Assembly: GCA_021298315.1 (NCBI GenBank)
Contig: JAJTFC010000002.1
Coordinates: 1 to 64,000, forward strand
DNA: 64,000 nt
Reading direction: 5' to 3'
Source of the DNA: Planctomycetaceae bacterium
GTDB lineage: Bacteria > Planctomycetota > Planctomycetia > Pirellulales > Pirellulaceae
The translations under genes and the position numbers were made by a program. Within the stretch, counting starts at the first letter, position 1. Each line of letters begins with the position of its first letter. The notes beneath the pieces were generated by a model. The model ran no database searches. It had not been told where the DNA came from and was given only the letters and a program-made list of their open reading frames with translations. Positions 1 through 8,849 of this stretch are shown piece by piece.

Positions 1-312
1 GGGACAGGCATCGCAACGATTTTTCTCGGTTACGGTGTTCTTCTAGGGACCGTCGGAGCCGGGGTCGGTGTGGTTTGTGGTCTGATCTTTGTTTGGAAGA
101 TCAATGATATTGCAAGAATGATCGAATGGATCACTGGACGAGAGGTCTTTGACCCGACGGTGTATTACTTTGATACCATCCCGACGATCATCCATCCGAC
201 CATGCTCGTTTGGGTCACTCTCGGAGCGATCCTTATCGCCGTTTTGGCCAGTGTGCTCCCGAGCATCCGAGCCGCACGCATGCATCCGGTCGAGGCACTC
301 CGCTATGAATAA
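1..312 (+). CDS. ABC transporter permease, FtsX/LolC-E type (3' end only)
   Basis: The frame is open from the first base, so the 5' part of the gene lies outside the window. The 103 visible residues hold two hydrophobic segments and the typical C-terminal end of FtsX/LolC/MacB permeases: a GTVGAGVG stretch, a helix, then SIRAARMHPVEALRYE, where an arginine-rich turn and P-V-E-A-L-R-Y end the last membrane helix. This family forms the inner-membrane part of lipoprotein-release or MacB-like transporters. The stop codon overlaps the start of the ATPase gene that follows, as expected for subunits of one transporter. What is exported (lipoprotein, peptide or drug) cannot be read from this fragment. 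Confidence 0.85.
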   Translation, partial: GTGIATIFLGYGVLLGTVGAGVGVVCGLIFVWKINDIARMIEWITGREVFDPTVYYFDTIPTIIHPTMLVWVTLGAILIAVLASVLPSIRAARMHPVEALRYE

Positions 313-1177
313 CTCTGAATCAACCCGCCAACCCCTCATACCGGCACCGCATATGTTGGAAATGGAATCGAAGACCGCTACGCCTTATCGCGTTATTCGT
401 CCCGAGGAAACCGAAGGAGCTAAGTCCAAGCGTCATGCGCATTTGGGTGTTGCTGATCCCATGATCACCGCAACAGGGTTATTCAAGTCCTACCGGAGGC
501 ACAAAACTTCCGTCCCCGTTCTCAAAGGGGTCGACTTTGTGGCTGCCAGAGGTAGGGTCACTGCGATCATCGGCCAAAGTGGTTCTGGCAAAAGTACCCT
601 ATTGCATCTGCTCGGCACCCTCGATCGCCCCGACGCCGGAGAAATCGCCTTCGACGGCCAGCGTATCGATTGCCTCGGATCGCGTGACCGAGATGCGTTC
701 CGGAATCAACAACTCGGGATGATTTTCCAATTCTATCACCTGCTCCCAGAGCTAACTCTCCTAGAAAACGTTTTAGCACCGGCGATGATTCAACACGGCG
801 TTTTGTCCTATTGGCGAAATCGACGATCGATCCATCAACGCGCCAAGAATCTCATCGAACTTGTAGGCCTTTCGCACCGCATGAAGCATCGCCCCAGAGA
901 GCTCTCAGGCGGAGAGATGCAGCGGACGGCGATTGCCCGAGCATTAATCTCGAATCCCTCGCTGCTGCTTGCAGACGAACCGACCGGGAATCTCGATCAG
1001 GAATCAGGCCAAACGATTCTGAGTATCCTTCGGCGTCTTAATCGCGAACACGGACTGACCATCGTCATGGTCACTCACGACGAATCGATCGCCCAGCAAT
1101 GCGATTCGGTGGTCAAGCTCAAGGATGGAAAAGTCGAACGGCTTCAGCCAACCGTTCTTCGGACGACTTCGGTCTAA
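305..1177 (+). CDS. ABC transporter ATP-binding protein, LolD/MacB-like
   Basis: A 290-residue ATPase. It has Walker A GQSGSGKS (residues 90-97), a Q-loop in GMIFQFYHLLPELTLLENV, the signature LSGGEMQR, Walker B LLLADEPTGNLD and the switch histidine in MVTHD. The short GMIFQ...LLPELT segment and the A-D-E-P-T-G-N-L-D Walker B are typical of LolD/FtsE/MacB-type ATPases. The ATG at 305 overlaps the permease stop, which suggests translational coupling. The family-like sequence begins at MITATGLFKSY (ATG at 461), so the first 52 residues may be a non-conserved extension or untranslated. The protein would power the permease encoded just upstream, probably in lipoprotein or other envelope export. 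Confidence 0.88.
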   Translation: MNNSESTRQPLIPAPHMLEMESKTATPYRVIRPEETEGAKSKRHAHLGVADPMITATGLFKSYRRHKTSVPVLKGVDFVAARGRVTAIIGQSGSGKSTLLHLLGTLDRPDAGEIAFDGQRIDCLGSRDRDAFRNQQLGMIFQFYHLLPELTLLENVLAPAMIQHGVLSYWRNRRSIHQRAKNLIELVGLSHRMKHRPRELSGGEMQRTAIARALISNPSLLLADEPTGNLDQESGQTILSILRRLNREHGLTIVMVTHDESIAQQCDSVVKLKDGKVERLQPTVLRTTSV

Positions 1178-1184
1178 AGAGTCC

Positions 1185-2636
1185 TCAAAGTACAGGGCCT
1201 AACATCGCGATCGCATTATTAAAGAATCTTCGTGTGGCCGACCAAGCCGCCACTTGTTCTTTAGTCACTTCGTGCGACTGCCACTGATAGGACAGTTGCC
1301 TCTCCCGTATCTGCTTGGTCAATGGCTCATCGTGAAAGAGGATGTTGTTTTCGTAGTTGAGTTCAAAGCTTCTGCGATCCATGTTTGCCGAGCCAATGAG
1401 CCCCATTTGCTCATCGATCGTCAGCGATTTGGTATGGAGTAAGCCACCTTCGTATTCAAAGATTCGCACTCCGGAATCGAGCAGGGCAGCGTAGTAACTG
1501 TGGCTTGCGGCAGCGACGAACCAGGAGTCGTTCTTCTTAGGCACGATCAGGGTGGTTTTAACCCCTCGCCGACCGCTTGCACATAGGGCGGCTTGCATGG
1601 GTTCATCGGGCACATAATAGGGTGTTGTGATGATCAATTCTTCACGGGCGCTGTACATGAGGGATTCGAAAATCTCTGGCATTGCCGAGTACCTGACGGT
1701 CGGTCCGGTGCCAACGACCTGGGCAACGAATCCCTTTCGATGCTCGGTCCAAGGCTCCATAATGAGACCTTTGAGATCTTCGTCCACATGCGCCATCCAA
1801 TCCGATGCAAAAAGCATTTGGTTTTGCCTAGCGATTGGACCTTCAAAACGCACCATGGCATCGACCCATGGAGCATACTTAGGTTTGACTCGAAACTCTG
1901 GATCGGCGCAGTTTTGGCTCCCGCAGTAAGTGATTCGATTATCGATGATCAAAATCTTGCGGTGGTTCCTCAAATCGACCCTTGTCCAAAGAGGAGCAAG
2001 CGGCGTGTTTCCAATCGGAAGGGCCACTGCGATCTTCGCCCCGGCTTCCTTCATCGCCTGCCACAGCGGCGAACGTATGATACCCCTGGACCCCAAACCG
2101 TCTGCCATCACCCGGCAAACAACTCCTCGTTTCGCTGCTCGGCAAACCGCCTCGGCCATCTTCGTTCCGCTGTTGTCGGTAAGCCAAATGTAGAAGTTCA
2201 GATGGACATGATCTTTCGCCGCATCGATATCCCGAATCATCGCATCGATCGCCGCACACGAATCGGCCAAGAGTTCTGCACGATTGCCCCCGATCGGTTC
2301 GAAGCCGTTGACCGAATAGCCCATTCGAAACACATGGTCAAAACGGGAATTGCCCGGTGGTTGTATTTCCTTGACCGTCATCCCTGGGATGTCCGTCGGA
2401 TTTGGCATTTCCACAAGCACCTTTTCAACCCTGGCGATCCTGGATCGACCGATGCTCACAGAACCCAAAAGCAGGTAGGCGATGATCCCAAGAACCGGTG
2501 TGGTGACTAAGACAACGATCCAAGCGATTCGAGATGACGGATCCCGGTGTGGGCGCAAGATCGCTTGGACAATCAAAGCCGCTTGCAAGGCGAAGTGCAC
2601 GATCACCCCAATGATGACCATCCAGCGTGGTTCCAT
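1185..2636 (-). CDS. cls: Phospholipase D-family cardiolipin synthase
   Basis: A 483-residue protein with two N-terminal membrane segments followed by two PLD catalytic motifs: HRKILIIDNRITYCGSQN and HTKSLTIDEQMGLIGSANMD. Both have the HxKx4D core and the GS(Q/A)N part of bacterial cardiolipin synthases. Members of the family join two phosphatidylglycerols to make cardiolipin at the inner membrane. The length agrees with ClsA-type enzymes. The ATG lies one base past the stop of the M48 protease gene, so the two are cotranscribed with lemA. The specific lipid substrate is inferred from family only. Confidence 0.9.
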   Translation of the reverse strand: MEPRWMVIIGVIVHFALQAALIVQAILRPHRDPSSRIAWIVVLVTTPVLGIIAYLLLGSVSIGRSRIARVEKVLVEMPNPTDIPGMTVKEIQPPGNSRFDHVFRMGYSVNGFEPIGGNRAELLADSCAAIDAMIRDIDAAKDHVHLNFYIWLTDNSGTKMAEAVCRAAKRGVVCRVMADGLGSRGIIRSPLWQAMKEAGAKIAVALPIGNTPLAPLWTRVDLRNHRKILIIDNRITYCGSQNCADPEFRVKPKYAPWVDAMVRFEGPIARQNQMLFASDWMAHVDEDLKGLIMEPWTEHRKGFVAQVVGTGPTVRYSAMPEIFESLMYSAREELIITTPYYVPDEPMQAALCASGRRGVKTTLIVPKKNDSWFVAAASHSYYAALLDSGVRIFEYEGGLLHTKSLTIDEQMGLIGSANMDRRSFELNYENNILFHDEPLTKQIRERQLSYQWQSHEVTKEQVAAWSATRRFFNNAIAMLGPVL

Positions 2637-2637
2637 G

Positions 2638-4641
2638 CTAAGCCCCCTGGGGGCGATGCAAAGGAGCCAAATCCAAAACCGGTGGCATCGGGCAACCTAC
2701 CGCATCGGAAATCACCCGCAGCAATTCGACTTCGTTAATCGTCGATCGCTGATCGTAAACAATGCATTCGGCGAGTGCATCAAGGACATGCCGCTTGTGC
2801 TTGATGTTCAAAAGTGCAAGCCGATCTAAGGCGACATCGAATTGCTTGAGCGTACAGCGATCCCGATCGATGATCGCTGGGCTTTTTTGAGTCCCAAAGA
2901 CTTTCTTGTCGAGGCTTTGCCAACCGGCATCGAAAGCAGACTCGGCATGGGTGTTTCCACCGACATGAGCAAGCGTCGATAGGACTTGAACAAAGGCCGC
3001 TTGGAGTTGATCGGAAGAAACCTGGGTTTCAGCGGAGATGTCTTTTCTCAAGACGATCCGCCGTGTGATGTACCGCTGCAGCGCGTATTCAAAAATGGTC
3101 CATCGCCGATCCGCATCGATCAGACGCCGAACCAGTGTCCTAAATGCACCGGTTTGGGAGTCCGATAATTGATCCAAAGCCGGGAGTGCCATGCAAGCAA
3201 GCGGCAGTCGTTGCTCGACCAAAAGAGCATCGATTTTGGGTAAGAGTTTTTTGGTGTGTGCAGCAACGCCCTCGGGAGCAGACTTGCCGAGCAACTCGAT
3301 CTGCGCGCTACGTACTGGATCCGATTGCGGTGCACAAAGAAGTCCATAGATGATCGCCATGGCTCCAAAGGGTTCGTGAACTTCACCGACCAACTGCGAA
3401 TCGATTTCCTGCATGAGCCGATGGGCCTGCTCGATATGCTCATCCTCGGGATTGCCGATATGGTCGATCGCGGTCTTGGGGGTCGCTTCAAAACGTCCCA
3501 CGCCGGCAACGGCCGCTTGGTGGGCTGAGGATGCATCGGCAGGGACCGATTTTCGGTTGAGACCCAATGTTCTAGGATCGACGATGTCGTTCTCCGAATG
3601 ACTGGCTCTGGCGGCAGTTTCGAACTTGCCGCTGAAGGTCGGTTCGATCCGCCGGATTCGCAATTCAAGCGGTGGATGGGTCGCGAAAAATTGGGCCGCG
3701 AGTCCTTGGGAGAAAAACAGGTGCGAAGCTTCCTTGGCATAAGTCGCCCGAACGAGCGATTTGCTTTTCCAACCGCCGATTCTTTTGAGAGCTCCGACAA
3801 TGCCAATAGGATTACGCGTGAATTGGACCGCCGATGCATCGGCCAAAAATTCACGTTGCCGCGAAACCGCTGCTTGAATCAATCCTGCGAAAAATACCCC
3901 TGTGTACCCGATCCCCAATAGCATCGCACCAAAGAGGAACATGGCGATCACAAAGGCCGCGGCCCCCTTGGCATCATCGTTTTTTCCGGAGGATCTCACC
4001 GGCATGTGCGATGCCATACGGAACAAGCCGTATCCGATCATCGCGATGAGCAAGATGCCGTGCAAAAGGCCCATCAGCCGGATGTTGAGCTTCATATCGC
4101 CGTTGAGTATGTGGCTAAACTCGTGCGCGATCACACCCTGCAATTCCTCGCGAGAAAGAGTTTGAATGCAACCTCGCGTTACGCCAACAACAGCATTTTG
4201 AGGGGTTGTCCCAGCCGCAAAAGCATTGATCCCCTGCTCGTTTTCCAGCACATAGACCGGGGGTACAGGTGTGCCGGAAGCCAATGCCATTTCCTCAACA
4301 ACGTTGAGCAATATTCTCTCATCGAGATCTCGGGTGTTGGGCTGAACTTTGATCCCACCTAGCTGCAAGGCTACCGAGGATCCATCGCCCGAGAGGATCC
4401 AAGTCTGATACATACTCCCGGAGGCGATTACCACGCCTACCGAGAGGATGACACCGACAAGGATCTGCGGATGGAATGTGAAAAAGTCGATCTGATGTGG
4501 CTTGTTGGCGGTGCTCAGGGCGAGGATTGCCATGAGCGCAAAGTAGACCGTCGCCATGATGATCAAGACGGTGATCACGAAGTAGACGACCAGCAGGCTG
4601 GTGTTCTTACGCGCTTTATCCTGATGTTCAAAAAAGTCCAC
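2638..4641 (-). CDS. M48 family membrane metalloprotease (HtpX-like) with a long C-terminal extension
   Basis: A 667-residue protein. Two helices near residues 15-42 and 58-80 precede the zinc motif HEFSH (173-177, in GVIAHEFSHILNGD); further helices follow near 188-206 and 228-255. The third-ligand region is REFLADASAVQFTRNP, as in HtpX/M48B proteases. These are integral-membrane zinc proteases for quality control of membrane proteins. The C-terminal half (about 340-667) goes well beyond E. coli HtpX (about 290 residues) and is soluble, without a domain I recognise. The start codon is GTG. It sits between lemA and cls; lemA-M48 pairing is common in bacteria. Substrates are unknown. Confidence 0.88.
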   Translation of the reverse strand: MDFFEHQDKARKNTSLLVVYFVITVLIIMATVYFALMAILALSTANKPHQIDFFTFHPQILVGVILSVGVVIASGSMYQTWILSGDGSSVALQLGGIKVQPNTRDLDERILLNVVEEMALASGTPVPPVYVLENEQGINAFAAGTTPQNAVVGVTRGCIQTLSREELQGVIAHEFSHILNGDMKLNIRLMGLLHGILLIAMIGYGLFRMASHMPVRSSGKNDDAKGAAAFVIAMFLFGAMLLGIGYTGVFFAGLIQAAVSRQREFLADASAVQFTRNPIGIVGALKRIGGWKSKSLVRATYAKEASHLFFSQGLAAQFFATHPPLELRIRRIEPTFSGKFETAARASHSENDIVDPRTLGLNRKSVPADASSAHQAAVAGVGRFEATPKTAIDHIGNPEDEHIEQAHRLMQEIDSQLVGEVHEPFGAMAIIYGLLCAPQSDPVRSAQIELLGKSAPEGVAAHTKKLLPKIDALLVEQRLPLACMALPALDQLSDSQTGAFRTLVRRLIDADRRWTIFEYALQRYITRRIVLRKDISAETQVSSDQLQAAFVQVLSTLAHVGGNTHAESAFDAGWQSLDKKVFGTQKSPAIIDRDRCTLKQFDVALDRLALLNIKHKRHVLDALAECIVYDQRSTINEVELLRVISDAVGCPMPPVLDLAPLHRPQGA

Positions 4642-4664
4642 GATCGCCCCTCAGCCCACAGACT

Positions 4665-5273
4665 CTAGAACGATACCTTCACCGGTTCACGTTGCTCAGG
4701 TTCACTCAGTTCCCAAAGTGAAGCTTTTTGGAAGTTGCCAAAACCGGCCACGAGATTGCCTGGAAACGTTTCGGTTGCGGTGTTGTACGTGGTGACTGCG
4801 TCGTTGAATCCTTGGCGTGCAAACGAGATCTTGTTCTCGGTGCTAGTGAGCTCTTCTTGGAGCGCAAGCATGTTTTGGTTGGCTTTGAGTTCCGGGTAGG
4901 CCTCTGCAAGTCCGATGAAACGATTCAGGGATCCGGCCAACGCAACTTCGGCGGTGGAAAGGTTTTGGATCGCAGATGGATCGCCGGGGTTGGCCGCCGC
5001 TTTCTGTCCGGCAGCCATCGCGGTGTTCCTGGCTTTGATGACTGCCTCGAGCGTCTCTCGCTCGTGCTTCATGAAACCCTTGGCCGTCTCGACCAAGTTC
5101 GGAATCAGGTCGTAGCGACGCTTAAGCTGAACATCGATCTGTGAATAAGCGTTTTGAAACCGGTTTTTGAGCGTCACTAGGTTGTTGTAGAGCCCAATGA
5201 GGTAGAACGCAAACAAAAGCGCCACTACGGCAAGGGTGATCAGCAAACCCATTAAAATCAAAACGACATTCAT
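4665..5273 (-). CDS. lemA: LemA family protein
   Basis: A 202-residue protein with one N-terminal helix (about residues 5-27), then the LemA signature LKNRFQNAYSQIDVQLKRR, DLIPNLVETAKGF and a helical body ending with ISFARQGFNDAVTTYNTATETFPGNLVAGF. LemA proteins are membrane-anchored coiled-helix proteins with no known enzyme activity, often encoded next to M48 proteases, as here. The start is supported by a GGGAG ribosome binding site nine bases upstream. It is the first gene of a minus-strand operon with the M48 protease (23 bp apart) and cls. Confidence 0.92.
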   Translation of the reverse strand: MNVVLILMGLLITLAVVALLFAFYLIGLYNNLVTLKNRFQNAYSQIDVQLKRRYDLIPNLVETAKGFMKHERETLEAVIKARNTAMAAGQKAAANPGDPSAIQNLSTAEVALAGSLNRFIGLAEAYPELKANQNMLALQEELTSTENKISFARQGFNDAVTTYNTATETFPGNLVAGFGNFQKASLWELSEPEQREPVKVSF

Positions 5274-5675
5274 CTGATGTTGCTCCCTTTTTCGATCGAA
5301 GTCCTATGGAAATACCGCCTCAGATCCTTGGCAGATGCTTGGCAGATTCTTTGAAAACCCATGCAAACCCAGTTCCGCGCAAGCCACTGGATCGGGAGAA
5401 TTCTAACCTACCAAACACTGGCCGCATCGAATCGTGGTACTTGTTGGCCGTTTTCACCCAAGAATTGGTCGGGCAAAATGCAAGTTGTTTTCTTAAAAGG
5501 GCAAAATCTCCGGTTTAGCCAAGATGTGCCATGTTTGAGGCTAACTTAAGGCCCTTTAGGCCCCTTTATATCTCTTGAGTGGTAGCGAAGCCACCCCTGG
5601 CCAGTTAGACTCTTGGTCAGGCGAACGTTAGTCGCTTTGACCTCACACCTCTTTTTTAATCGTAAGGAACCGTCG
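5274..5675. other. Divergent intergenic region between lemA and the MFS gene
   Basis: This 402-bp stretch should hold promoters for both directions. Apart from the CTTGGCAGAT tandem repeat and short GC-rich inverted segments near 5550-5600, I see no gene, RNA or clear consensus promoter. A short reading frame extends the MFS gene upstream, but an AAGGAA site seven bases before the ATG at 5676 fixes the better start. Confidence 0.5.
5327..5347 (-). repeat. Two tandem CTTGGCAGAT repeats upstream of lemA
   Basis: CTTGGCAGAT occurs at 5327-5336 and again at 5338-5347, an 11-bp period, about one DNA helical turn. It lies 54-74 bp upstream of the lemA start and could be a regulator site for the lemA-M48-cls operon. 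This is inference; no promoter hexamers were clear around it. Confidence 0.35.
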
Positions 5676-7262
5676 ATGAACAATTCAGAAACCTTAGGAC
5701 CATTGGTCCCCAACGCCCATCGGCTACTTTGGGCAGGTTTCATGGCAATCCTGGCTGCTGGAGTTGGTTTTGCAATCCGTGGTGGTATTTTGGACAACTG
5801 GGCCACTGAGTTCAGTTTCAATTCTCAGCAACTCGGCTCGATCACCGGAGCTGGGCTCTCAGGATTTTGCTTTGGCATCATCATCGGGGGGTTGATCGTC
5901 GATAAGATCGGGTACGGCAAACTCGTTGTGCTTGCCCTGCTTGGTCATATTCTCTCAGCCTTGGTGACCTTCTCGGCCGGACCGAGCAACGCTTACACGA
6001 TGCTCTTCTGGGGCAGTTTCATTTTCGCCTACGCCAACGGAACCCTTGAGGCAGTCGCTAACCCACTGGTTGCCACGGTGTTTCCCAACAACCGAACTCA
6101 CTATCTGAATATTCTTCATGCAAGTTGGCCTGCCGGTCTGGTGATCGGTTCGGCACTGGGTTGGGTTCTTGACGATCGGCTCAATTGGCCTTGGCAATAC
6201 CAACTGGCCCTGTACCTAATCCCAACGGCTTTCTATGCGTTTATGTTCCTAGGTCAGAGCTTTCCTAAATCCGAAGCTGCGGCGACCGGGGTTAGTTTCG
6301 CTGAAATGTACAAGTCCGTCGGCTTGCTAGGTTCCTTGTTGGTTTGCTACCTGTTGTCGCTGTTCTTTGGCGACATTCTCAAGGGACTCCTTCCCGATTA
6401 TGCAAACATCATCGGTTATGCAATCGGTGGTGCATTGCTGATTGCCACCGGGGTGATGACCAATTTCTCCATGGGTTCGGTGGTTCTTTTCGTTCTCTTC
6501 GTGACCCACGCCTTGGTCGGTTCCGTCGAACTTGGCACCGATTCGTGGATCCAAAACATCACAGGTAACCTCTTTACCTCTGAGCAAGGCAAGTACTTGT
6601 TCCTATGGACATCAGCGATCATGTTCGGTCTGAGATTCTGTGCCCACTGGATCGAAAATACTCTCAAGCTCAAGCCCGTTGCATTGCTCTTGGTCTGTGC
6701 GGTGATTGCTGCCATCGGACTATATCTTGCAAGCGAGATGAAAACATTTAGCATGGCCTTGATCGCTCTGGGTATCTATGCCGTGGGTAAGACTTTCTTC
6801 TGGCCAACGATGCTCGCCGTCGTCGGCGACCGCTATCCGAAATCGGGTGCAGTTGCCATGTCGATCATGGGTGGTATCGGTATGCTCTCGGCCGGTCTGA
6901 TCGGTGGACCAGGTTTGGGATACTGCAAAGATCGCTTCGCTGGCGAAGAGCTTCGAAATTATGATGAAGCTTTGGCTGAAAAGTACAAAGCCAAGTCCCC
7001 GAGCACTTTCTTGAACATTCCAGCGACGGCCGTCTATGGTCTCGATGGGGCTGCCACAGAAGAGGCCCGAAAGGTCAGCAAGGACTCCCGCAGCGTCGAA
7101 CAAAGTAAGCTGGTCACAGCCAGCGAGCGAGGAGACCGCAGAACGCTTTTGGCCGACTCTCTGATCCCTGCAACCATGGCGTTGATCTACCTTGGATTGC
7201 TCGTGTACTACAAGGGCATCGGAGGCTATCGACCTTTGCGTATCGACGAACAGCAGGTCTAG
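5676..7262 (+). CDS. Major facilitator superfamily transporter
   Basis: A 528-residue membrane protein with about 12 hydrophobic helices in two halves separated near residue 200. The N-terminal part has MFS features: an [20 protein letters not shown] helix followed by the loop VDKIGYGK, matching the motif-A region between helices 2 and 3. The C-terminal half has [36 protein letters not shown], a pattern common in planctomycete MFS proteins. A polar loop of about 90 residues follows [12 protein letters not shown] before the last helices, longer than usual. Start ATG 5676 has an AAGGAA site seven bases upstream. It stands alone, with a strong terminator directly after it. Substrate unknown. Confidence 0.85.
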   Translation: MNNSETLGPLVPNAHRLLWAGFMAILAAGVGFAIRGGILDNWATEFSFNSQQLGSITGAGLSGFCFGIIIGGLIVDKIGYGKLVVLALLGHILSALVTFSAGPSNAYTMLFWGSFIFAYANGTLEAVANPLVATVFPNNRTHYLNILHASWPAGLVIGSALGWVLDDRLNWPWQYQLALYLIPTAFYAFMFLGQSFPKSEAAATGVSFAEMYKSVGLLGSLLVCYLLSLFFGDILKGLLPDYANIIGYAIGGALLIATGVMTNFSMGSVVLFVLFVTHALVGSVELGTDSWIQNITGNLFTSEQGKYLFLWTSAIMFGLRFCAHWIENTLKLKPVALLLVCAVIAAIGLYLASEMKTFSMALIALGIYAVGKTFFWPTMLAVVGDRYPKSGAVAMSIMGGIGMLSAGLIGGPGLGYCKDRFAGEELRNYDEALAEKYKAKSPSTFLNIPATAVYGLDGAATEEARKVSKDSRSVEQSKLVTASERGDRRTLLADSLIPATMALIYLGLLVYYKGIGGYRPLRIDEQQV

Positions 7263-7294
7263 TTACCTGACTGTTCAGCTATAGCAACAAAATG

Positions 7295-7333
7295 AAACTG
7301 CCAGTTGGAGTTGCTCCAACTGGCAGTTTTTTT
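7295..7333 (+). terminator. Rho-independent terminator after the MFS gene
   Basis: A perfect 16-bp stem (AAACTGCCAGTTGGAG at 7295-7310 with its complement at 7314-7329), a 3-base loop TTG and a run of seven T at 7327-7333. It lies 33 bp after the MFS stop codon. Confidence 0.95.
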
Positions 7334-7844
7334 GTGCATCTCAGTCATCTCAACTCTAGAGGATAACTCTCTCCAAATCGCGACCAACCTCTATCTTCTC
7401 GGACGAGCTGTTCCGAAATCGCTTCTCTTAAAGCGGGATTTTCCACAGTTTACCACCCAGTGTTATTGCTGGTCTTTTCTATTGGGAACCGTGGTCAGCA
7501 CCTTTTTTCGGGTCTTAGTTGTCGATTTGGTACACGGTTCGCATCTATAGCTTTTTGTAGGGGCGATTGGACAGCCAATCGGACTATGGCTTGCTCTTTG
7601 ATCTGATCGCCATCGTTGCTCTCGCAGCGATGGCAATACTGGGTACAAACATTACCTCGTTGTTCATCGATGCATCTTCCAAGTTGCTTGGCTAGCGCTT
7701 GGTAATCATTGTTGATTGAGGAAATGGAAAAGGGGCGTTGTGTGTATGTGTGGCACGCGATGCCTCTTTTTTTGTTGGTGTGTCAGACTTCAGCAGATCG
7801 ACATTGTCTGATGGACTGCACTCGGGAGCTTCGTGGTTATCTAG
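7334..7844. other. Non-coding stretch with small hairpins
   Basis: About 510 bp without a convincing gene. Visible structures are CGATTGG/CCAATCG at 7564-7581 (4-base loop) and GCCATCGTTGC/GCAGCGATGGC at 7609-7634 (one wobble pair, loop TCTC), the latter without a T-run. Short open frames here have no ribosome binding site and no recognisable content. Confidence 0.5.
7727..7778. terminator. Weak terminator-like hairpin
   Basis: AAAAGGGGC on the left pairs with GCCTCTTTT on the right (one G-T wobble) and is followed by a T-run around 7766-7774. The A/T-flanked arrangement could serve either strand and may end minus-strand transcripts of the gene at 7845-8729. The loop is long (about 30 bases), so support is weak. 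Confidence 0.3.
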
Positions 7845-8729
7845 CTATGCGTAAGGCTTTAGAACTCGCAAAACGTCGTCATGGATCAGTCCATTGCTCG
7901 CAAAGCAATGACCCGCTCGCAATTCAACTTGACCCGCCCACGACGTAAACTTACCCCCTGCCTCTGTAATCACCGGTGCCACGGCTGCAACATCCCATGG
8001 ATTGACAATCGGGTCGACCATCAACTCCCCTCGACCCGTTGCAACCAACAAATAACCATAGCCGTCTCCCCAAGATCGACTGACATAGGCTGATTTTTCA
8101 AGCGTTCGATAAGCCTCTTGCGCGGTGCGTCGATCGAAATTGTCGACCTGCGAGGTCAAAAATAGTCCGTCCGAAAGGGATTCCACACTCGATACCCGGC
8201 ATCGTTGCATCGCTTCAGAATCCTGACCATACCAAGCTCCACAGCCTATGGCTCCCATGACCAACTCACCAAGGGCTGGTATCGCGATCACACCGATCAG
8301 TGGGCGGCCTTGATAAGTCAAACCCACGAGTGTCGAGTACAGAGGTACTCCAGAGATAAAAGACTTCGTTCCGTCGATCGGATCAATGATCCATTCAAAG
8401 TCGTTCTGGCCTGCCAGCGATCCAAATTCTTCACCCAGCAGCCCGTCCTGAGGATACCCTTTCGAAATGGCTTCCCGGACGGCCTTTTCGGCCTCTTTGT
8501 CAGCAGCCGTCACTGGGGAGCGATCGCTCTTCCTTTCAACTTGGTAAGCTTTCGTGCGAAAAAATCCGAGCGTCACTTGGCTTGCAATTTGCGCCAATTC
8601 CATCGCAAAGTCGATCCTCGACCTGAATTCCTCTGGGCCCAATTCCAGCCCCAAAGGCCAGTCGGGACTTCGAGCATACTCTCGGCCGACGAGATCCTGG
8701 GGGAGTTGCAATCGAGGAAATCGGTACAT
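7845..8729 (-). CDS. Inositol monophosphatase family phosphatase (HisN-like)
   Basis: A 294-residue protein with the metal-binding motifs of the lithium-sensitive phosphatase fold: GEEFG (around residue 100), WIIDPIDGTKSFISG (about 113-126, with the DPxDGT metal-binding aspartates) and NPWDVAAVAPVITEAGG near residue 242. The spacing fits Mg-dependent inositol-phosphate or histidinol-phosphate phosphatases; GTKSFISGVPLYSTLVGL resembles HisN-type members more than inositol-specific ones. The ATG at 8729 gives about 43 residues before the conserved MELAQIASQVTLGFFR, so a later start is possible. Diverges from the RND operon across 120 bp. Confidence 0.85.
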   Translation of the reverse strand: MYRFPRLQLPQDLVGREYARSPDWPLGLELGPEEFRSRIDFAMELAQIASQVTLGFFRTKAYQVERKSDRSPVTAADKEAEKAVREAISKGYPQDGLLGEEFGSLAGQNDFEWIIDPIDGTKSFISGVPLYSTLVGLTYQGRPLIGVIAIPALGELVMGAIGCGAWYGQDSEAMQRCRVSSVESLSDGLFLTSQVDNFDRRTAQEAYRTLEKSAYVSRSWGDGYGYLLVATGRGELMVDPIVNPWDVAAVAPVITEAGGKFTSWAGQVELRAGHCFASNGLIHDDVLRVLKPYA

Positions 8730-8849
8730 CGGTTAAAATCCTTAATGGTTTCGCGGTCAGAATTAATTCAAGTCTCCGTCGATCGATTCTAGTCGATTAC
8801 AATACATTCGGTTACACCCCCCCGCGCTCCCCCCTCCCAAAAGCGTTTT

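Noticed and set aside
1593-2510. A 305-codon plus-strand frame inside the cardiolipin synthase gene
   Set aside because: The opposite strand carries both PLD motifs; this frame is a by-product of codon usage.
7334-7844. tRNA or small gene in the gap after the MFS gene
   Set aside because: No cloverleaf with a CCA or T-loop motif was found, and short frames lack start signals.
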